Below are positions 1-7,835 of a stretch of 64,000 bases of DNA, piece by piece. The stretch lies in contig NZ_JUHG01000011.1 of assembly GCF_000799715.1 (NCBI RefSeq), positions 868,001 through 932,000 of the forward strand, read 5' to 3'. The notes beneath the pieces were generated by a model. The model was not told the DNA's origin. It made no database searches and saw nothing but the letters and a program-made list of their open reading frames with translations. A program made the position numbers and the translations under genes. Source of the stretch: Martinezella rhizogenes. Its GTDB lineage: Bacteria > Pseudomonadota > Alphaproteobacteria > Rhizobiales > Rhizobiaceae. Positions within the stretch are counted from its first letter, which is position 1. Every line of letters starts with the position of its first letter.

Positions 1-394
1 CGCCGCCACCGAACAGCCCACCGCCTGCGGCGGCACTGTTGACCTTGAACAGACTGTTGAGCACATCGTTCAGCAACCTGTCGGAAATCTTGGTGAGCAC
101 GGAAATCGCCGCCTTCCCCAGGGATTTCCAGAGGCCCTCGCCATTGCGCAAACCGCTGACCAGCGTCGAGGCGAAATCGCCGGCAAGCTCGCGGGCATAT
201 TTCAACTGTTCATTGTAGCGGATGATATTGGCCGAGGCCGAATTCATGTCGACGGGTAGGCCATATTGCTTCTGTGTCGAAGCAACCGTCTGATCGACGG
301 TCGAACGGCCCATCTGCTCCTGCTGAAACTGGATATCGCCCGAGAGCTTCTGCAGCGCCTGCGCCTCAGCAACGCGCCGATAGGCATCAGCCTG
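1..394 (-). pseudogene. In-frame continuation of the tape measure protein after the TAG; cut by window edge
   Basis: Reading on from the TAG at 395-397 in the same frame gives an open 131-codon stretch starting QADAYRRVAEAQALQKLSG and reaching the left edge with a Gly-rich GGGLFGGG segment. It contains ARELAGDFASTLVSGLRNGEGLWKS-type sequence, typical of the C-terminal third of tape measure proteins. It has no initiation signal of its own at the junction. It is GC-rich, like the capsid genes. The simplest reading is one ancestral gene broken by a nonsense change; amber read-through is the alternative. Confidence 0.7.
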
Positions 395-1945
395 CTAGTT
401 GGCCGCCTTGGTCAATTGCGGCATTTGCGCCAATTGCACGGCGCAGCTCTTCTGAAGATCGTCCTGGCTTTGCTTCAGTGTGACGACCTTTGTTTTCACA
501 TTTTCTGTCGCGGCAGCGGATTCAGCGGAGGCTTGAGTTCCGAGTTTTGTTTGCTCGGTGTTGGCTTTGGAAGATCTCGTAAGAGCGTCCATGCCTTGCT
601 GAGTGCTCTGGGCCTCGTCTTTTTGGCTGTTTTGAACGCCAATACTGTTCGCGACGGGCTGCTTCGATGCAGCTTCAATCGCAAGAGGACCTAAGCGAGC
701 GAAAGATGAGAGCGCTGGAAAGAATGTTTCAGCGAGAGTTTCCATTTGAGAAAGCCTGGATTGCTGTTCAGTTGGTCGAGCGGAGGCAATTCCATTTTGC
801 TCAGACTTTATTTTGGCGTTTATTGCAGCGGACGTCGCGTCAACGTTTTTGTTGACCTTCTCATCCATGGCAGCATAGCCTCGGTATAAATCCGAATTCA
901 GGACCAAGCTGGGCATGGCCTCCTTAAAAAGCTGGGAAAAAGTCTGAAGGTTTACAAACTGCGGATTCTTCGCAGCATTTTCGGCCAAGCTATTCCCAAA
1001 TGATTGGTATTGCTCTCTCGTTGCTTTTCCCGACATGATTAGCGGCTTAATTTCGTTGTATTGCTTCTCGAGATCAGCGAAGTGCCCTCCCCCGACAAAT
1101 GAATCCGTGCCGAACTGCATTTCGGCAGCAACGCTCACTGAATTGAACGTATCGCGCACTGTTTTCAGTGAAAGATCGGATAGCTTTTTATAAGTCTCCA
1201 ACGCTTTCACTACGCCGTCTTCAGTCTGACTATTTTCATAATCGGCTTTCATCGCTGGAGTTACGGCCAGAGGAAGCCCTTGTACCGTTTTGGTCATTTT
1301 CGCTTTGTCAGCGATGTATTCTTTTGAATTTTTAAAGAGTTTTGATGGTAAATTTTGATCAATTTTGTCCGCTGCGGAATTAAAAAGGATGTCTGCAAAG
1401 AACCCTCGGATACCCGGAACCAGACTGCTACCGCTTTTTATCATTTGACTTCCAGCGCGTAACGCCATGTCCGATAGGTTTTTTCCCTCGTCAGGTCGGT
1501 TCTCAAGATAGTATTTCATCTCAGGTGATCTGAGATAAGAGGATTCTCCATTTGGAGCGGATTGCGACTTACTGCCCACAGGCTGTATATTTCCACCACC
1601 ATCGCTTGACTTCACGTTCAAGGCGATCAGAGCGCTCGACAATTTGATGGGGGACGATCGAATACTGCCATTCAACTTGCCAATGGTGCCACCAACTCTA
1701 GCGAGAGAGCCCGTCGCACCTTTTGCTTCGTTGCCCATCGCTTTTAGTGCACGACCAGCCACGCCGGATACTTTTTTCGCCTGACCTACCGCAACAACAA
1801 AATCTCTTACATCGTTACTTGCCGTTTTGATGTCACCGCTATCAACTTTAATGCCTAGAGTTGCGATTTCTGTCACTGGACCACCTTTTGATTTCATGCG
1901 AGAGACTACGGCTAAGCTATTTGCGGGAGTTTTGATGAAGCTCAT
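395..1945 (-). CDS. Phage tail tape measure protein, N-terminal part ending at an in-frame TAG
   Basis: The N-terminus (IATLGIKVDSGDIKTASNDV) matches the usual opening of long-tail tape measure proteins, which set tail length and guide DNA ejection. The 516-residue frame is rich in Ala, Ser, Lys and Gln and ends QLTKAAN at a TAG (395-397). The same frame stays open beyond the stop with tape-measure-like sequence, so this is probably a truncated gene. The start is uncertain: ATG 1945 has no clear Shine-Dalgarno and overlaps a gene on the other strand, while ATG 1897 (MKSKGGPVTEIA) would remove that overlap. Base composition is more AT-rich than the capsid genes. Family assignment rests on N-terminal similarity, position after the tail chaperones, and length. 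Confidence 0.7.
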   Translation of the reverse strand: MSFIKTPANSLAVVSRMKSKGGPVTEIATLGIKVDSGDIKTASNDVRDFVVAVGQAKKVSGVAGRALKAMGNEAKGATGSLARVGGTIGKLNGSIRSSPIKLSSALIALNVKSSDGGGNIQPVGSKSQSAPNGESSYLRSPEMKYYLENRPDEGKNLSDMALRAGSQMIKSGSSLVPGIRGFFADILFNSAADKIDQNLPSKLFKNSKEYIADKAKMTKTVQGLPLAVTPAMKADYENSQTEDGVVKALETYKKLSDLSLKTVRDTFNSVSVAAEMQFGTDSFVGGGHFADLEKQYNEIKPLIMSGKATREQYQSFGNSLAENAAKNPQFVNLQTFSQLFKEAMPSLVLNSDLYRGYAAMDEKVNKNVDATSAAINAKIKSEQNGIASARPTEQQSRLSQMETLAETFFPALSSFARLGPLAIEAASKQPVANSIGVQNSQKDEAQSTQQGMDALTRSSKANTEQTKLGTQASAESAAATENVKTKVVTLKQSQDDLQKSCAVQLAQMPQLTKAAN

Positions 1946-2477
1946 TTCCAGCGTGATTGCAGTGCTTGCCGCGTTGCTGTTTCTCTACAGCTTTGGCGTC
2001 TTTGATCCGCCGATTGTTAAGGCTTGCGAAGCACGTCTCAAAGGGTATCTAGCGGCGCCATCCACCTATGAGCGCAACAGATTCTTTCTCGGCCAAAGGC
2101 GGGGAACCAGAGCCGATCTAGAACAAGAGTACAAAGGCTTTCCTGATATACAAAGTTTTTATCAGAAGGAGTTTGATAATGGCTCGATGAAGCCGGTGCT
2201 CTATACCACGACCATAAATTTCAGCGTGTTAGACACGAAAGCTGAAAAGGCTACGACGGCGATTACTTGCCAATATTTTTCCACCGATGGCAACATTTCC
2301 GAAATATCAGTGGGAGGAGTTTCCATTCTTCCGGCCGATACCACGACCTATTCTCAGATAGTTCGGGATTTCAGCCATGACTCTCCTCTGACGTTGAAAG
2401 AAGGGCGGAGAAAATTGGAGCCAATCGCCCCTTATGCTGGCTGGATTCGCGACACGCTTCGTCGTGTCTTCGGCTGA
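1935..2477 (+). CDS. Hypothetical membrane-anchored protein, probable prophage cargo gene
   Basis: This 180-residue protein starts MKLISSVIAVLAALLFLY, a single N-terminal membrane segment or signal anchor, followed by a soluble domain with two cysteines (around residues 29 and 105). It lies on the strand opposite to the tail genes, between tape measure and tail chaperone, and is AT-rich compared with them. That placement is typical of morons. Its 5' end overlaps the annotated start of the tape measure gene by about 11 bases, so one of the two starts may be wrong. I do not recognise the family. Confidence 0.55.
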   Translation: MKLISSVIAVLAALLFLYSFGVFDPPIVKACEARLKGYLAAPSTYERNRFFLGQRRGTRADLEQEYKGFPDIQSFYQKEFDNGSMKPVLYTTTINFSVLDTKAEKATTAITCQYFSTDGNISEISVGGVSILPADTTTYSQIVRDFSHDSPLTLKEGRRKLEPIAPYAGWIRDTLRRVFG

Positions 2478-2630
2478 GTACCGATATCTAAGATTGTTTA
2501 TATCAACCCGTGGGACAGCATGCGTCGCATAGAAAAAGAGTGCACCGTCATTGTAATGCAAATTCGCGCAGCACTTGTATTTCTTCCCACGTCGCTTTAG
2601 CATCGACTTCGGTTGAAATTAGGATGAGCA

Positions 2631-3002
2631 ATGCGCGGAGTTGTTGCACTTATATGCCTATGCCTTATAGGCGATAGCGCTTTTGCCGGCAGTACCAAAA
2701 ATAGCGATGCTCGCGCGGACGTGCTGATTAAAGCCCTCTATGACAATTTAAGTGGCACCTACCTATGCCGAAACGTTGCGGGCGTTGACATATACTTGAA
2801 AGCGCGTAGCACAGTGGAAACTACGATGCTGAAATTTTCAAAGAATGCAGACCTCACTCAAAAAGTTCTGGCAAAATGGGAAGGCGAATTCCAAAAGAAC
2901 TCAAGTTATCAAAACCCTAACATTTCAGTTGATGAATGTAAGGTTTTGCTAAAGGGACGACTTGAGAAACTCAATGCAGCTTTAGATTCCTTTCTGCGGT
3001 AA
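2631..3002 (+). CDS. Hypothetical small secreted protein, probable prophage cargo gene
   Basis: This 123-residue protein has a classical signal peptide (MRGVVALICLCLIGDSAFAG, cleavage likely after AFA). The mature domain is helical with two cysteines (TYLCRN and VDECKV) that could form a disulfide in the periplasm. The ATG is preceded by an AGGA at 2621. It follows the 1935-2477 gene on the same strand with a 153-base gap and is also AT-rich. Both may alter the host envelope, as many phage morons do, but this is inference; the family is unknown to me. Confidence 0.55.
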   Translation: MRGVVALICLCLIGDSAFAGSTKNSDARADVLIKALYDNLSGTYLCRNVAGVDIYLKARSTVETTMLKFSKNADLTQKVLAKWEGEFQKNSSYQNPNISVDECKVLLKGRLEKLNAALDSFLR

Positions 3003-3040
3003 CAACGCTTGTTGTTTCGCTTTCGTTGTCAGAACTCGTA

Positions 3041-3406
3041 CTACCCCGCCTCTCGCGCCCTGATCGCCTCCGCCTCCTCATCCACCGCCTGGCAATAGCG
3101 CCCATCCATCGCCTTCAGCACCGCGATCTCCTCGCGGCGCAGAAGGTTGCCGGTCAGTTGCAGCCAGGCAAGCATTTCCTGGTTTAACAGCGGCGCTGGG
3201 CCGGAAAAGCCGGGAGCCTGCGACGTGCGCAGGTCCCAGAACCAGTCCCAGAGCGCATATCCGGCCTCGGGCATCTCGGCTTCCGGGCTCACCAGCTCGA
3301 AAGCCTCGTTGCGCTCGCGCCGGGTCTCGCCGTTCTTGTCGCGCACGCAATCATAGCGCGCGACGATGCCTACGGCTGCGGCGAGGCCTTCGGCAAGCTC
3401 CTCATA
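3041..3406 (-). CDS. Tail assembly chaperone T-type extension, reached by -1 frameshift
   Basis: This frame (start of shadow ORF at GTG 3346) has no good start of its own but runs open upstream to the slippery site at 3406-3412, giving KFYEELAEGLAAAVGIVARYDCV and onward to EAIRAREAG. A -1 slip at codons 121-122 of the 133-residue upstream protein would join 122 residues to 121 more, a 243-residue fusion like lambda gpGT. Such fusions recruit tail tube subunits to the tape measure during tail assembly. The WDWFWDLR and LAWLQLTGNLL segments look like a folded helical domain. The tape measure gene lies next on the same strand, apart from the inserted cargo genes. Confidence 0.7.
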   Translation of the reverse strand, partial: YEELAEGLAAAVGIVARYDCVRDKNGETRRERNEAFELVSPEAEMPEAGYALWDWFWDLRTSQAPGFSGPAPLLNQEMLAWLQLTGNLLRREEIAVLKAMDGRYCQAVDEEAEAIRAREAG

Positions 3407-3771
3407 AAATTTGCGCGGTCCTCCGAGGCGGCGGCCACCTGATCATAGATCCAGCCGGCTTCCTCGACGACTTCGCGGGCCTTGTCGAAGGAGAGCACGG
3501 GCTGCTCGCCCTTCCACTGCTGCTCGCCCCAATTCCACGACGCGATGGAGGCGGCGGCCTTGTCGAGATATTCGGCCTCGACCTTGCTGGTGGTCAGCTT
3601 CTTCTTGCGGCTGGCGAGGAAGCGGTCGCTGTGCTGGCGGACGATCTTCTTCACCTCGTTGCTCTCCGCCGAGCGGATCATGAAGGAGATGCCGAGCGGC
3701 TCTTCGCTGGCCGGGTGCAGGAGCTGCAGTTCGAAGAGATCTTCGGAATTGACGAGATTGGAGATATCCAA
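3370..3771 (-). CDS. Phage tail assembly chaperone (G-like)
   Basis: This 133-residue protein starts MDISNLVNSEDLFELQLLHP and sits directly after the tail tube gene, where lambda-type G chaperones are found. It includes the motif SWNWGEQQWKGEQPVLSFDKAREVVEEAGWIYDQV, common in phage tail chaperones of this type (described from memory of the family). It terminates at TAG 3370-3372, about 34 bases after the slippery heptamer that would allow a minority of ribosomes to make the longer GT form. Confidence 0.75.
   Translation of the reverse strand: MDISNLVNSEDLFELQLLHPASEEPLGISFMIRSAESNEVKKIVRQHSDRFLASRKKKLTTSKVEAEYLDKAAASIASWNWGEQQWKGEQPVLSFDKAREVVEEAGWIYDQVAAASEDRANFMRSLPKASPQP
3406..3412 (-). 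promoter_or_regulatory. Candidate -1 ribosomal frameshift site A_AAT_TTT in tail chaperone gene
   Basis: Read on the minus strand the heptamer is AAATTTT, phased A_AAT_TTT relative to codons 121 (Asn) and 122 (Phe) of the 133-residue chaperone. It fits the X_XXY_YYZ rule exactly. A -1 slip enters the long open frame that ends at 3041. Position late in the upstream gene and the tail context match known G-GT systems. Confidence 0.75.
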
Positions 3772-3847
3772 GGAAACACCTTATCGGTTGGCTATGGGGA
3801 TGGCCGCGCGCCCGGCTGAGCGCGCGCGAGGCTTCGCGAGATCGCGG

Positions 3848-4333
3848 TTACGGCGCTGTGACGGGATCGACGCGGATCGGCAGCTGGTTGAGGCCGATCT
3901 TGAACTTCTCCAGATCGAAATCGTCCGAGCCGCCGCCGGGATAGAGCGGGCCGGAAACGACGCCGCGCGAATAGAAGACCGTGTTGGTCTTGCCCTGCGG
4001 CGCATCGTTGCGCTCGACCTTGATCGCGATGTTGTTGATGTTCAGCGGATCGCCGAAGGTGCGCAGAATGATCTGGCCGGCATCGTCGGCGATGGAGGCA
4101 ACTTCAAGCTCCGGGTCGCCCGCATTGGAGACGCCCTTCTGCTTCTGCTGCACCGGCTCGTCCAGCGTATTGTAGTTGTTGATGGTGGAATCGGAGCCGA
4201 AATCGCCGATATTGCCGACCTTGCCGACCTGCACCCAGGTCAGCGCGGCATAGGCGCTGGCCGTCAGGTCGGTATTCTGGGCGGTCTCGCATACGTAGAC
4301 CTTGGAGCCCTTCTTCGTGCTTTTATTCGCCAT
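3848..4333 (-). CDS. Phage tail tube (major tail) protein
   Basis: The 161-residue protein has the beta-rich composition of siphovirus tail tube subunits, with segments such as KVGNIGDFGSDSTINNYNTLDEPVQQKQKG and VNAGDPELEVASIADDAGQ-like stretches (the latter in residues 69-85). It would polymerise around the tape measure to form the DNA conduit. It lies between the tail terminator gene and the tail chaperones, the standard order. The ATG start at 4333 is 3 bases after the preceding gene's stop. Confidence 0.75.
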   Translation of the reverse strand: MANKSTKKGSKVYVCETAQNTDLTASAYAALTWVQVGKVGNIGDFGSDSTINNYNTLDEPVQQKQKGVSNAGDPELEVASIADDAGQIILRTFGDPLNINNIAIKVERNDAPQGKTNTVFYSRGVVSGPLYPGGGSDDFDLEKFKIGLNQLPIRVDPVTAP

Positions 4334-4336
4334 GGA

Positions 4337-4768
4337 TCATTTCTCCGGTTCAAAGGCGGTGTAGGGAACGGTGACCGGTATTTGCACCCGGTCATCCTCT
4401 TGGATCGGGCCTGCGGCCCACGGCTCGCCGCTGATCGTGATCTTCACGCCAGAGGCAAACAGCGTCATGTTGTTGAAATGGTCGATCACCAGGCCGGCGG
4501 CATCGAGCGGCTTGATCAGCCCGCCGCCGGCCTTCCAATAGACCGAGATTTGCAAAAGCCCGCGCTTCTGCTGCGGATCGTCGCCCAGCGTGACCTGCCG
4601 CGGCTGGGCGGGCAGAAAGCTGACAGCCAGATAGTTATCCGGCTTACTTTCCCCTGCGGGCGGAAAAGTAATGCCGGGCTGCGCCACCGGCAGCGGCGGG
4701 GTAAAGGTCAGCGCCGCCAGATGGTCCAGCAGCGCAGCCAGAATGATTGCGTCCGTTGCCGTCGCCAT
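4337..4768 (-). CDS. Phage tail terminator-like protein (DUF4128-type)
   Basis: A 143-residue protein resembling minor tail/tail terminator proteins: an N-terminal helix (ATDAIILAALLDHLAAL) followed by beta strands (LLQISVYWKAGGG, VKITISGEPWAAGP, VQIPVTVPYTAF). Such proteins cap the tail tube and join it to the head. It ends four bases before the tail tube start, and both are in the late operon. The DUF4128 name is from memory of similar sequences and was not checked by search. Confidence 0.65.
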   Translation of the reverse strand: MATATDAIILAALLDHLAALTFTPPLPVAQPGITFPPAGESKPDNYLAVSFLPAQPRQVTLGDDPQQKRGLLQISVYWKAGGGLIKPLDAAGLVIDHFNNMTLFASGVKITISGEPWAAGPIQEDDRVQIPVTVPYTAFEPEK

Positions 4769-4806
4769 GCGTCACCCATATCTGTGATGTTGAAAGTCTT
4801 GAGCGG

Positions 4807-5199
4807 TCAGTCCGTCTCGCGAACGGCCTGACCGACAATGTTGCGCCATTCCTGCGCGGCGCGGCGCACCATGCCGTGCCCCGCCCGGCCATCACGGCCA
4901 TATTCGACCTCGGCCGCATAGGGCTCGGTAAAGCCCATATAGATCATGCCGCCGAGCGGCACGCTGAGGCTTGCCGGGTTGACCGCCTCTGCATCCTCGC
5001 CGGAAGCGCCGGCCCGCATGACCGGCATTGCGGAGCCGGAAACCTGAAACGAATTCACCAACGCGCCGCTGGCATCCGGGGTTCGTTCGATGACAGCTTC
5101 GGCCAGCAGCCGGGTAGACGTCTGGACCACATCCTCCATCCGCTGCTTGGCATTTTCGGCCCAGGCAGCGACGGAGGCGGAGAAATCGGAAGAGGCCAT
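4807..5199 (-). CDS. HK97 gp10-like head-tail completion protein
   Basis: A 130-residue protein with the pattern of gp10/neck completion proteins: an N-terminal helix (FSASVAAWAENAKQRMEDVVQTS), the phrase IERTPDASGALVNSFQ, and a C-terminal GFTEPYAAEVEYGRDGRAGHGMVRRAAQEW helix-turn segment. The family forms part of the neck or joins tail terminator to connector. It is placed between the connector proteins and the tail terminator. Confidence 0.7.
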   Translation of the reverse strand: MASSDFSASVAAWAENAKQRMEDVVQTSTRLLAEAVIERTPDASGALVNSFQVSGSAMPVMRAGASGEDAEAVNPASLSVPLGGMIYMGFTEPYAAEVEYGRDGRAGHGMVRRAAQEWRNIVGQAVRETD

Positions 5200-5227
5200 T
5201 GCTTCAGCCCTTTGAAATGATTAAGCA

Positions 5228-5440
5228 TCACCGTTCGGATGAACGAGCGCATCTTTTGAAATTCAGAAAAGTCAGAGCGCCGTAACGCGCGCTGATCGCA
5301 GAGAAACCGCCTCTATCGGCCACCCTCTCCGCCACCATCCGCTCGATCTCCGGCGACGATGACAGCCGCTCCAGCGTCCGGATCAGTCGAACAAGCAACC
5401 AAAGTGCGAGCACGGCCTTGAAACGGGCAACAGCACTCAC
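5228..5440 (-). CDS. Small phage protein with a hydrophobic helix
   Basis: A 70-residue frame starting at GTG 5440, which overlaps the stop of the upstream connector gene as GTGA, a translational coupling arrangement. The protein starts with a hydrophobic stretch (KAVLALWLLVRLI) and ends basic (NFKRCARSSER). An upstream ATG at 5461 is in frame but would overlap more. Coupling and the otherwise empty interval support a real gene. No family is recognised. Confidence 0.45.
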   Translation of the reverse strand: MSAVARFKAVLALWLLVRLIRTLERLSSSPEIERMVAERVADRGGFSAISARYGALTFLNFKRCARSSER

Positions 5441-5793
5441 CGGCGCACCTGCAACTGCCAAAGCACAGCAGTCCCGCCCGGCGACAGCGGCTGCACATCG
5501 ACGATCGCATGCTCGACACCGGCGATCACCAACCTGTCGGCAAGCGCCGGTACAATCGACAGACCCGCCGTCGAGAGATAGACCATACGGTCTCCACGCT
5601 GGATCAGCGTGTCACCGATATGCGCTTGAGTATGGTCCAGATCGACCAGCGTGCAGGCGAAGTCTTCGCTCGTCTGCACCGGATCGTAATCCGGGCCAGA
5701 AGTCAGAATGCGCCGGAGTTGGCCTTGTTGGCCGAATTTGGCAATCAACCGCTCCGCCGTAGCCCGGGTTTTCACATAGTCAAAACCAGCCAT
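5437..5793 (-). CDS. Phage head-tail connector/neck protein
   Basis: A 118-residue protein (MAGFDYVKTRATAERLIAKFGQQG) resembling small neck proteins: N-terminal helix, then a beta domain (CTLVDLDHTQAHIGDTLIQRGDRMVYLS). ATG 5793 overlaps the upstream stop by one base (TGATG), so translation is coupled, which decides this start over the GTG at 5796. It lies between the DnaT-like connector and the small GTG-start gene. Function is inferred from order in the module. Confidence 0.6.
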   Translation of the reverse strand: MAGFDYVKTRATAERLIAKFGQQGQLRRILTSGPDYDPVQTSEDFACTLVDLDHTQAHIGDTLIQRGDRMVYLSTAGLSIVPALADRLVIAGVEHAIVDVQPLSPGGTAVLWQLQVRR

Positions 5794-6290
5794 CACACCA
5801 CCAGAATGCCCGGCAGAACCGGACGCAGGAAGAGATAAAGCAGGCCATCGAGCACCGTCAGCACCGGCCTTGCGGCAGCGATGCTATCCTCGAGCGAACC
5901 GACAACAGCATATTCCATCTCCAGCGGCCCGACCTTCTCGCGCTTCACGGTCTGCGCCGCCGTGACAACCGGGGTCAGGCTGCCGGGATCAGCGAGTTCA
6001 ACCACGGCAACCTCATAGGCGGCGTAGGTCACCGGCAACGGCACGATGTCATCGGGAATGGCCTCGCCGTTCGCCGTCACGGCCGCCCTGCGCGGCCAGG
6101 ATAGCGGCTGCTCATAGCCCCCGGCGCGAAGACCGGGAAAACGCGGCTCGTACAGTCCGTCGACAACCTGCGACCCACGCACCAACGCGGCCATGCGGTC
6201 ATCGTTACTGGCCGCGGCCCAAGCCACATTGGCGCGATCGGCAAAATAGAGATCGGCAGCATCGAGCGTGCCGTAGAAAGCTGCGGGCAT
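5793..6290 (-). CDS. Head-tail connector region protein (DnaT-like family)
   Basis: The 165-residue sequence contains FYGTLDAADLYFADRANVAW, DDRMAALVRGSQVVDGLY and a LSWPRRAA segment. This pattern is found in phage proteins often labelled DnaT-like ssDNA-binding in databases. The location directly after the major capsid gene argues instead for a connector or adaptor role that completes the head. The replication-type label should be treated with caution. Its stop overlaps the next gene's start. Confidence 0.6.
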   Translation of the reverse strand: MPAAFYGTLDAADLYFADRANVAWAAASNDDRMAALVRGSQVVDGLYEPRFPGLRAGGYEQPLSWPRRAAVTANGEAIPDDIVPLPVTYAAYEVAVVELADPGSLTPVVTAAQTVKREKVGPLEMEYAVVGSLEDSIAAARPVLTVLDGLLYLFLRPVLPGILVV

Positions 6291-6361
6291 GGGAACTCCA
6301 GTCTATCAATGAAGAAAGCGGATGCTCCTCCCTCCGCCGAAACGGAGGGAGGACGCTAAAC

Positions 6362-7333
6362 TCACGCCGCCGCGCTGATCTCGTCGCCATAGGCCATGGC
6401 CGCCGGCAGGCGCACTTCCGTGCCGCCGGTGCGGGCGATGATGCCGGTCTCGAAGCTCATGATCGACTTCTGGCGCGGCTGCAGCACGCGACGCGGCATC
6501 GGCAGATGGAAGCGCAGCACCTCGGGATCTCGGCGGTAGACCACCATGCGGCCACCGCTATCCTGCGATGCCGTCGCAAGCTCGCGCAGCGGCTGGATAT
6601 CCAGCGGCAGGCCAGTTTCGGCGGTATAGACATTGCCCCGGCGCAGGAACTCCAGCACGGTGATATAGCCATCGCCATCGGCCAACCGCTTGGTGGCGAT
6701 CAGACGGAAGGCTTCCGGCGGCAGACGCAGGCTATCCACCCATTCGACCTCGCCGGTGCTCGAGCGCACGCCACCGATCAGATCGTTGACATCACGCAGG
6801 ATTTGATCCCCCGTCTTGGCCGACCAGTGGGTCGAGGAACTGGCGCCATCGGCGGCGACATCGACCCGCGACACCTTCGGATCGTTGACGAAACCGGTCC
6901 AACCCTTTTCGGCCGAACCGACCATGGCGACGGAATTCAGCAGACGTTCGATCTTGTCGGCGGCAAAGATGGCGTTGGAGGCATTGAGGTCGAGATTGTA
7001 GAGTGCTGCCTGATTGACCTCCTCCAGGTTCCATTCCCAGCCGGAGCCGATCATCGCGAAATCATGGCTGGCGCTGTCACGCGTCGACTGGTTGAAGGGC
7101 ATGTCCGTGCCGGCGCCGGAAAGGAACTTCGCTTCGCCCGCGCTGTCGACGGTAAAGAAGGTCGTACCAGCAGCCCATTCGTTGCCCTCGGTGACAACGG
7201 GCACATGCAGTCCGTAATTGAAGGTCGGATAGCGACGCTGGTAGATGCGGGTCTCGATGTTGCGACCCTGCGCGATGACAAAGGAATAGGCCGCCTGGGC
7301 ATCGGCGAAATGCTGTCGAACGAACTGGTTCAT
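6362..7333 (-). CDS. Phage major capsid protein (DUF2184-type)
   Basis: A 323-residue protein with features of the DUF2184 capsid family: MNQFVRQHFADAQAAYSFV at the start, NIETRIYQRRYPTFNYGLHVPV, a central ADKIERLLNSVAMVGSAEKGWTGF segment, and a C-terminal GGTEVRLPAAMAYGDEIS strand. It forms the icosahedral shell. It comes right after the cement protein (3-base gap) and before the connectors. Length and order fit the family. Confidence 0.85.
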   Translation of the reverse strand: MNQFVRQHFADAQAAYSFVIAQGRNIETRIYQRRYPTFNYGLHVPVVTEGNEWAAGTTFFTVDSAGEAKFLSGAGTDMPFNQSTRDSASHDFAMIGSGWEWNLEEVNQAALYNLDLNASNAIFAADKIERLLNSVAMVGSAEKGWTGFVNDPKVSRVDVAADGASSSTHWSAKTGDQILRDVNDLIGGVRSSTGEVEWVDSLRLPPEAFRLIATKRLADGDGYITVLEFLRRGNVYTAETGLPLDIQPLRELATASQDSGGRMVVYRRDPEVLRFHLPMPRRVLQPRQKSIMSFETGIIARTGGTEVRLPAAMAYGDEISAAA

Positions 7334-7336
7334 GGA

Positions 7337-7807
7337 TTAGGCGCTCCTGTGCTTCAGCGAGATTTCGACGATATCGCCGTTGCCACCGCTCGTGTCGAAG
7401 AAACAATCGGGAATGGGGCCGACGATGCCGGAACCGGCAGCGTTGACGTAGGCGTTGGTGGTCGGGTTGTAGTAGACGGCATCGCCATCAGCGATCGCGC
7501 CGCCCGCCCGCACGTACATCTGGCCGGAGGTCAGGAAGGCGCCGGTGACGAATTGTGCATAACCGTCGACCTGCGTTGCGCCGGGCAATACGGTCGGTGT
7601 CAGCACGGCAATGCCGAGAAACTTGCCGCCGGCGGCAAAGGGCGCGACACCGTGATCGGCAAGACCGCGTTGGGCCGGCTGGCCGAACTTGATGCCGCCG
7701 GCATTTTCCACCGTGCGGCTGATCTTGTTGGATTTTTCCTCGGAAGCGATCTGCCCGTGCAGGCCCTTCTGAGGAGCGTTTCCATAGGTGGTCTGATAAG
7801 TCGCCAT
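7337..7807 (-). CDS. Phage capsid cement/decoration protein
   Basis: A 156-residue protein starting MATYQTTYGNAPQKGLHGQI. It has Gly-rich beta structure (GKFLGIAVLTPTVLPGATQVDGYAQ, AIADGDAVYYNPTTNAYVNAAG) seen in structural cement proteins of the Gp24/DUF2190 type, which stabilise expanded capsids. The ATG at 7807 has a clear AGGAG upstream. An open frame extends much further upstream but overlaps the scaffold gene and is not used. It lies between scaffold/protease and capsid genes. Confidence 0.75.
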   Translation of the reverse strand: MATYQTTYGNAPQKGLHGQIASEEKSNKISRTVENAGGIKFGQPAQRGLADHGVAPFAAGGKFLGIAVLTPTVLPGATQVDGYAQFVTGAFLTSGQMYVRAGGAIADGDAVYYNPTTNAYVNAAGSGIVGPIPDCFFDTSGGNGDIVEISLKHRSA

Positions 7808-7835
7808 TGAAGCGTCTCCTTTTTCGTTGACCTGG

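Noticed and set aside
3482..4831. A 449-codon plus-strand open frame across the tail genes
   Set aside because: It overlaps tail terminator, tail tube and chaperone genes, which have clear family sequence and ordered starts on the minus strand.
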